A stretch of 64,000 nt of DNA from Allomuricauda sp. Its GTDB lineage: Bacteria; Bacteroidota; Bacteroidia; Flavobacteriales; Flavobacteriaceae. The stretch is from contig NZ_JACESV010000002.1 in the NCBI RefSeq assembly GCF_013911645.1, forward strand, positions 558,001 through 622,000, in the 5' to 3' direction. The notes beneath the pieces are model-generated. The model did no database searches. It was not told the origin of the DNA and was given only the letters and a program-made list of their open reading frames with translations. The position numbers and the translations under genes are program-made. This document shows, piece by piece, positions 61,216 through 64,000 of the stretch (its first letter is position 1; every line of letters starts with the position of its first letter).

Positions 61216-61627
61216 GTTTCATTTTAAAAGTGAATTCACAATCCCTGACAAATCCGAGTATGCCGATTGGATAAATAGGGTTATAGTTTCCGAAGGTTTT
61301 GTTGTTGGTCAAATAGATTATATATTCTGTACCGACGATTACCTTTTAGAACTCAACAAGGAGTATTTAAACCATGATACTTTTACGGATATTATCACAT
61401 TCGATTATAAGGATGGAAACACGCTTTCGGGAGATATTTTTATATCCACGGACAGGGTGCAAGAGAACGCTGTAAAGTTTGATGTTGAGTTTTTAAATGA
61501 GCTTCGCAGGGTAATGAGCCATGGTATTCTTCATCTAGCTGGTTTTGGGGATAAGACCAAAGAGGAGAAATTGATGATGCGTGAAAAGGAAGAAGAAAAA
61601 ATTAAAATGTTCCACGTGGAACCATAG
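61208..61627 (+). CDS. ybeY: Endoribonuclease YbeY (rRNA maturation)
   Basis: Zinc-dependent endoribonuclease acting in 16S rRNA maturation and 70S quality control. 139 residues. The metal motif is MSHGILHLAGFGDKT, with two His followed by Asp where many proteobacterial sequences have a third His (HGxLHLxGxDH). DILTFDYKDG-like segment (ITFDYKDGNTLSGDIFIS) is also conserved. It overlaps the DUF4175 stop by eight bases. The last six residues, MFHVEP, are coded by a parS-like sequence (61608-61623), two bases before mnmG. Confidence 0.92.
   Translation: MIEFHFKSEFTIPDKSEYADWINRVIVSEGFVVGQIDYIFCTDDYLLELNKEYLNHDTFTDIITFDYKDGNTLSGDIFISTDRVQENAVKFDVEFLNELRRVMSHGILHLAGFGDKTKEEKLMMREKEEEKIKMFHVEP
61608..61623. 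promoter_or_regulatory. parS-like ParB-binding site 1 (TGTTCCACGTGGAACC)
   Basis: 15 of 16 bases match the parS consensus TGTTNCACGTGNAACA; only the last base (C for A) differs. The core TTCCACGTGGAA is a perfect palindrome. The site overlaps the last codons of ybeY and precedes the mnmG ATG. ParB bound here would load SMC complexes near the origin. Confidence 0.75.
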
Positions 61628-61629
61628 GT

Positions 61630-63498
61630 ATGTTTGAAAAGGAATATGATGTTATTGTTGTGGGAGGAGGACATGCTGGTGCGGAGGCTACGGCCGCTGC
61701 CGCCAACATGGGTTCAAGCACTTTGTTGGTGACAATGAATCTTCAAACTATTGGTCAGATGTCATGTAATCCCGCAATGGGAGGAATAGCTAAAGGACAA
61801 ATTGTACGAGAAATTGACGCCCTGGGAGGGTATAGTGGAATTGTTACCGATAAATCTGCCATACAGTTTAAGATGCTCAACAAATCCAAAGGACCGGCCA
61901 TGTGGAGCCCCCGAGCTCAGAACGACCGTATGCGATTTGCAGAGGAGTGGAGGATGGCTTTGGAGAACACTCCAAATGCAGATTTCTATCAAGAAATGGT
62001 CAATGGCTTGTTGATTGAAGGGGATAAAGTTGTTGGTGTAAAAACGAGTCTTGGTTTGGAGATTAGAGCCAAATCCGTAGTGCTTACAAACGGTACTTTT
62101 TTGAATGGCCTGATCCATATTGGGGAGAAGCAATTGGGTGGAGGTAGGGCAGGGGAAAAAGCCGCAACTGGAATCACGGAACAATTGGTTGATTTAGGTT
62201 TTGATAGTGGAAGAATGAAAACCGGAACACCTCCCCGAGTAGATGGAAGGTCCTTGGATTATTCCAAAATGATACCGCAACCCGGGGACGATGTACCTGA
62301 AAAATTTTCTTATTTAAACACCCCGATTCTTAAAACACAACGCGATTGCCACATGACCCATACCAGCAAATTGGTTCATGATTTACTGCGTGAAGGGTTC
62401 GAAAGGTCTCCAATGTTCAATGGAAGAATTAAAAGTGTTGGACCAAGATATTGTCCTTCTATCGAAGATAAAATCAATCGGTTTGCAGATAAAGATTCAC
62501 ACCAAATTTTTGTGGAGCCCGAAGGGTGGGATACGGTAGAAATGTATGTCAATGGTTTCTCAACTTCATTGCCAGAGGATGTTCAGTACAAAGCGCTCAA
62601 ATCCGTAAAAGGTTTTGAAAACGTCAAATTTTTTAGACCAGGTTATGCCATTGAATACGATTATTTTCCTCCAACGCAATTAAAGCATACGCTCGAAACC
62701 AAGTTGGTAAAGAACTTATATTTTGCTGGTCAGATCAACGGAACCACGGGGTATGAAGAAGCAGCCTCCCAAGGTTTAATGGCGGGCATTAATGCGCACC
62801 TTAAAATAAATGGGAAGGAGCCGTTTATTCTTAAAAGGGACGAAGCTTACATTGGAGTTTTGGTGGATGATTTGATTACCAAAGGCACCGAGGAACCCTA
62901 TCGAATGTTTACTTCACGAGCAGAATATAGAACCTTGTTGCGCCAAGACAATGCCGATTTAAGACTTACGCCCAAGGGGTATGAAATTGGTTTGGCCAAA
63001 GAAGAACGCCTCAAAAGAATGGAGGAGAAGATGAGCAAATCCGAAAACTTTGTCAATTTCTTCAAAAAGACAAGCTTCACTACGGAAGAGGTAAACCCGA
63101 TTTTAGCGTCTTTGGATTCTGCTTTGGTAAAGCAATCGGATAAACTTTTCAAGGTGTTTTCCAGACCAAAGGTAACTATGGACCACATGCTTCAATTGGA
63201 TACAGTTTCTGAATTTGTAAAAGAAAATGAATTGGATTCCGAGGTATTGGAGCAAGCCGAAATACAAGTCAAATATTCAGGTTATATAGCAAAGGAAAAA
63301 ACTAATGCAGATAAATTACAGCGATTGGAAAACGTTCGAATCCCAGACAATTTTGATTACTCCAAACTAAAATCCCTGTCCTACGAAGCACGAGAAAAGT
63401 TGGAATCAATTCGGCCCGTTACCATATCTCAGGCTTCACGAATTAGCGGCGTATCACCGGCAGATATTAGTGTATTGTTAGTGTATTTGGGCAGGTAA
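61630..63498 (+). CDS. mnmG: tRNA uridine 5-carboxymethylaminomethyl modification enzyme
   Basis: FAD-dependent partner of MnmE that modifies U34 of tRNAs for NNA/NNG codons. FAD-binding VVGGGHAGAEA is at residues 11-20, followed by MSCNPAMGGIAKGQIVREIDALGG and GRAGEKAATGITE, all diagnostic of GidA/MnmG. The C-terminal helical domain ends YSKLKSLSYEAREKLESIRPVTISQASRISGVSPADISVLLVYLGR, the standard ending. 622 residues. It starts two bases after ybeY, is flanked by parS-like sites on both sides and is followed by a palindrome that can end transcription. Confidence 0.96.
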   Translation: MFEKEYDVIVVGGGHAGAEATAAAANMGSSTLLVTMNLQTIGQMSCNPAMGGIAKGQIVREIDALGGYSGIVTDKSAIQFKMLNKSKGPAMWSPRAQNDRMRFAEEWRMALENTPNADFYQEMVNGLLIEGDKVVGVKTSLGLEIRAKSVVLTNGTFLNGLIHIGEKQLGGGRAGEKAATGITEQLVDLGFDSGRMKTGTPPRVDGRSLDYSKMIPQPGDDVPEKFSYLNTPILKTQRDCHMTHTSKLVHDLLREGFERSPMFNGRIKSVGPRYCPSIEDKINRFADKDSHQIFVEPEGWDTVEMYVNGFSTSLPEDVQYKALKSVKGFENVKFFRPGYAIEYDYFPPTQLKHTLETKLVKNLYFAGQINGTTGYEEAASQGLMAGINAHLKINGKEPFILKRDEAYIGVLVDDLITKGTEEPYRMFTSRAEYRTLLRQDNADLRLTPKGYEIGLAKEERLKRMEEKMSKSENFVNFFKKTSFTTEEVNPILASLDSALVKQSDKLFKVFSRPKVTMDHMLQLDTVSEFVKENELDSEVLEQAEIQVKYSGYIAKEKTNADKLQRLENVRIPDNFDYSKLKSLSYEAREKLESIRPVTISQASRISGVSPADISVLLVYLGR

Positions 63499-63501
63499 TC
63501 C

Positions 63502-63531
63502 AGAACACTGTTCCACGTGGAACAGTGTTCT
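63502..63531. promoter_or_regulatory. parS site 2 in a 30-base perfect palindrome downstream of mnmG
   Basis: The half AGAACACTGTTCCAC is exactly mirrored, giving a 30-base perfect inverted repeat. Its centre TGTTCCACGTGGAACA (63509-63524) matches the parS consensus at every base. Ending in TTTG-rich sequence directly after the mnmG stop, it may double as a terminator. Confidence 0.85.
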
Positions 63532-63563
63532 TTGTTTCAAGGAATTCGTAAAGGGTCTAATTT

Positions 63564-63707
63564 TTATTTTTCAGATTGGTCGTAAGAGCAAACAACATAA
63601 ATCTTACCATCCGTTTTCCATAAATAATAAAGAATTTCATTCTTTTCTTTAAAACTAATGATTTCAAGTCCAAAGTGGTTTGTTTTAGGTTCAGGTAAAA
63701 CTGTCAT
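63564..63707 (-). pseudogene. Truncated ORF, probably a gene remnant
   Basis: A 47-residue frame on the minus strand: MTVLPEPKTNHFGLEIISFKEK-like start, then LYYLWKTDGKIYVVCSYDQSEK and a stop. The N-terminal codons, including the ATG at 63707, lie within a hairpin repeat (63706-63725), so the original gene seems to have lost its 5' part to a repeat insertion. The remainder is protein-like (KIYVVCSYDQ strand) but I recognise no family. It could be a real small protein; without homologues this is open. Confidence 0.4.
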
Positions 63708-63725
63708 TCCTGTGAAAACAGGAAT
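63706..63725. repeat. Hairpin repeat with GAAA loop (ATTCCTGT/ACAGGAAT)
   Basis: ATTCCTGT (63706-63713) pairs perfectly with ACAGGAAT (63718-63725) around a GAAA tetraloop. It overlaps the first codons of the remnant ORF at 63564-63707. It is a third kind of short palindrome in the window, unlike the MITE-like and GAGCGCAGTCGA elements. Confidence 0.65.
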
Positions 63726-63840
63726 CCAAACAAAAGGATTTTGGTTTTAGATGGGTGATTGTAAAGTTCGGTTCAAAGAGATGTAGTTTTATGCTATCTT
63801 CGGGATTTGAAAAGCGAATGTTTGGATATAGATAATTACA

Positions 63841-64000
63841 ATGAAGTTGTTTTTAAAAACTAAAGACTTTTCCGTTTCGGGCGAATCATTTGAGTTGCAT
63901 TGGGACAAGGATCTGGATATGCTGGTGACCCGACCCCAACCCAAAAACCTAGCTCCTTATTACGAAAGTGAGGGCTACATTTCTCACACGGACTCCAAAT
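63841..64000 (+). CDS. Class I SAM-dependent methyltransferase, 3' end beyond window
   Basis: First 53 residues only: MKLFLKTKDFSVSGESFELH, then WDKDLDMLVTRPQPKNLAPYYESEGYISHTDSK. This N-terminus is the one I associate with a flavobacterial class I methyltransferase located after mnmG. No SAM-binding motif falls inside the window, so the name rests on this resemblance and context. An ATG at 63841 follows an AT-rich region with no clear -7 element. Confidence 0.65.
   Translation, partial: MKLFLKTKDFSVSGESFELHWDKDLDMLVTRPQPKNLAPYYESEGYISHTDSK

Overview
The window looks like a chromosomal segment of a marine-type flavobacterium (Bacteroidota, Flavobacteriaceae). The grounds are a complete gliding-adhesin locus of the sprC-sprD-sprB-sprF type with type IX secretion (T9SS) sorting domains, PorP/SprF proteins, flavobacterial neighbourhoods (rnpA followed by an S41 protease; ybeY-mnmG followed by a SAM methyltransferase), and repeated use of the Bacteroidota -7 promoter element TAnnTTTG close to start codons. 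No rRNA, CRISPR array, complete insertion sequence or prophage was seen. The genus cannot be fixed from the sequence alone.

Layout. 1-2.1 kb: the right end of an AT-rich accessory island with a reverse transcriptase of the antiviral (DRT/Abi) class, cut by the window edge, then a terminator, a short direct repeat and a CAT-anticodon tRNA that probably served as the integration site. 2.2-9.8 kb: core genes (methylmalonyl-CoA epimerase, rbfA, an FtsX-like permease, dusB, a large outer-membrane barrel receptor, lepA). 9.8-14 kb: a small Cys-rich lipoprotein and two ion transporters with cytoplasmic TrkA/RCK-type regions. 14.1-21 kb: a metallo-beta-lactamase-fold hydrolase, a lipoprotein subtilase, an M1 metallopeptidase, then repeat-rich spacer, rnpA and an S41 protease. 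21.1-23.6 kb: a three-gene membrane module (DUF2157, DUF4401, GDYXXLXY). 23.6-25.5 kb: a C5 DNA methyltransferase and an unrecognised overlapping partner. 25.5-27.3 kb: a GNAT/CDF/rpiB operon. 27.26-27.85 kb: an AT-rich divergent gap with DnaA-box-like sequences, a candidate origin. 27.9-31.5 kb: rnr, a GIN-domain protein, a LysE-type exporter and tRNA-Cys. 31.6-51.6 kb: folB and the sprCDBF locus, including a 4748-residue SprB-like adhesin. 51.8-63.5 kb: glnS, a YtxH/holin-like envelope module, repeats, an SPFH protein, gltX, a giant DUF4175 protein, ybeY and mnmG. 63.5-64 kb: a parS-containing palindrome, a gene remnant, and the start of a SAM methyltransferase.

How it fits together. Translation and RNA functions (rbfA, dusB, lepA, rnpA, rnr, glnS, gltX, ybeY, mnmG and tRNAs) are scattered among envelope and surface functions. 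The sprCDBF locus should supply the mobile surface adhesin moved by the T9SS-linked gliding motor, which is encoded elsewhere. Two near-perfect or perfect ParB sites (parS) bracket mnmG. Together with the DnaA-box-like cluster 34 kb away they suggest that the window lies close to the replication origin.

Most noteworthy: the parS pair, one of which is written into the last codons of ybeY; a MITE-like palindromic repeat present as two inverted copies 36 kb apart (18.7 and 54.8 kb); a palindromic repeat inside the rnpA reading frame; a lectin/MAM-like domain embedded in the SprB repeat array; the antiviral-type reverse transcriptase beside a tRNA; and the unassigned partner of the DNA methyltransferase.
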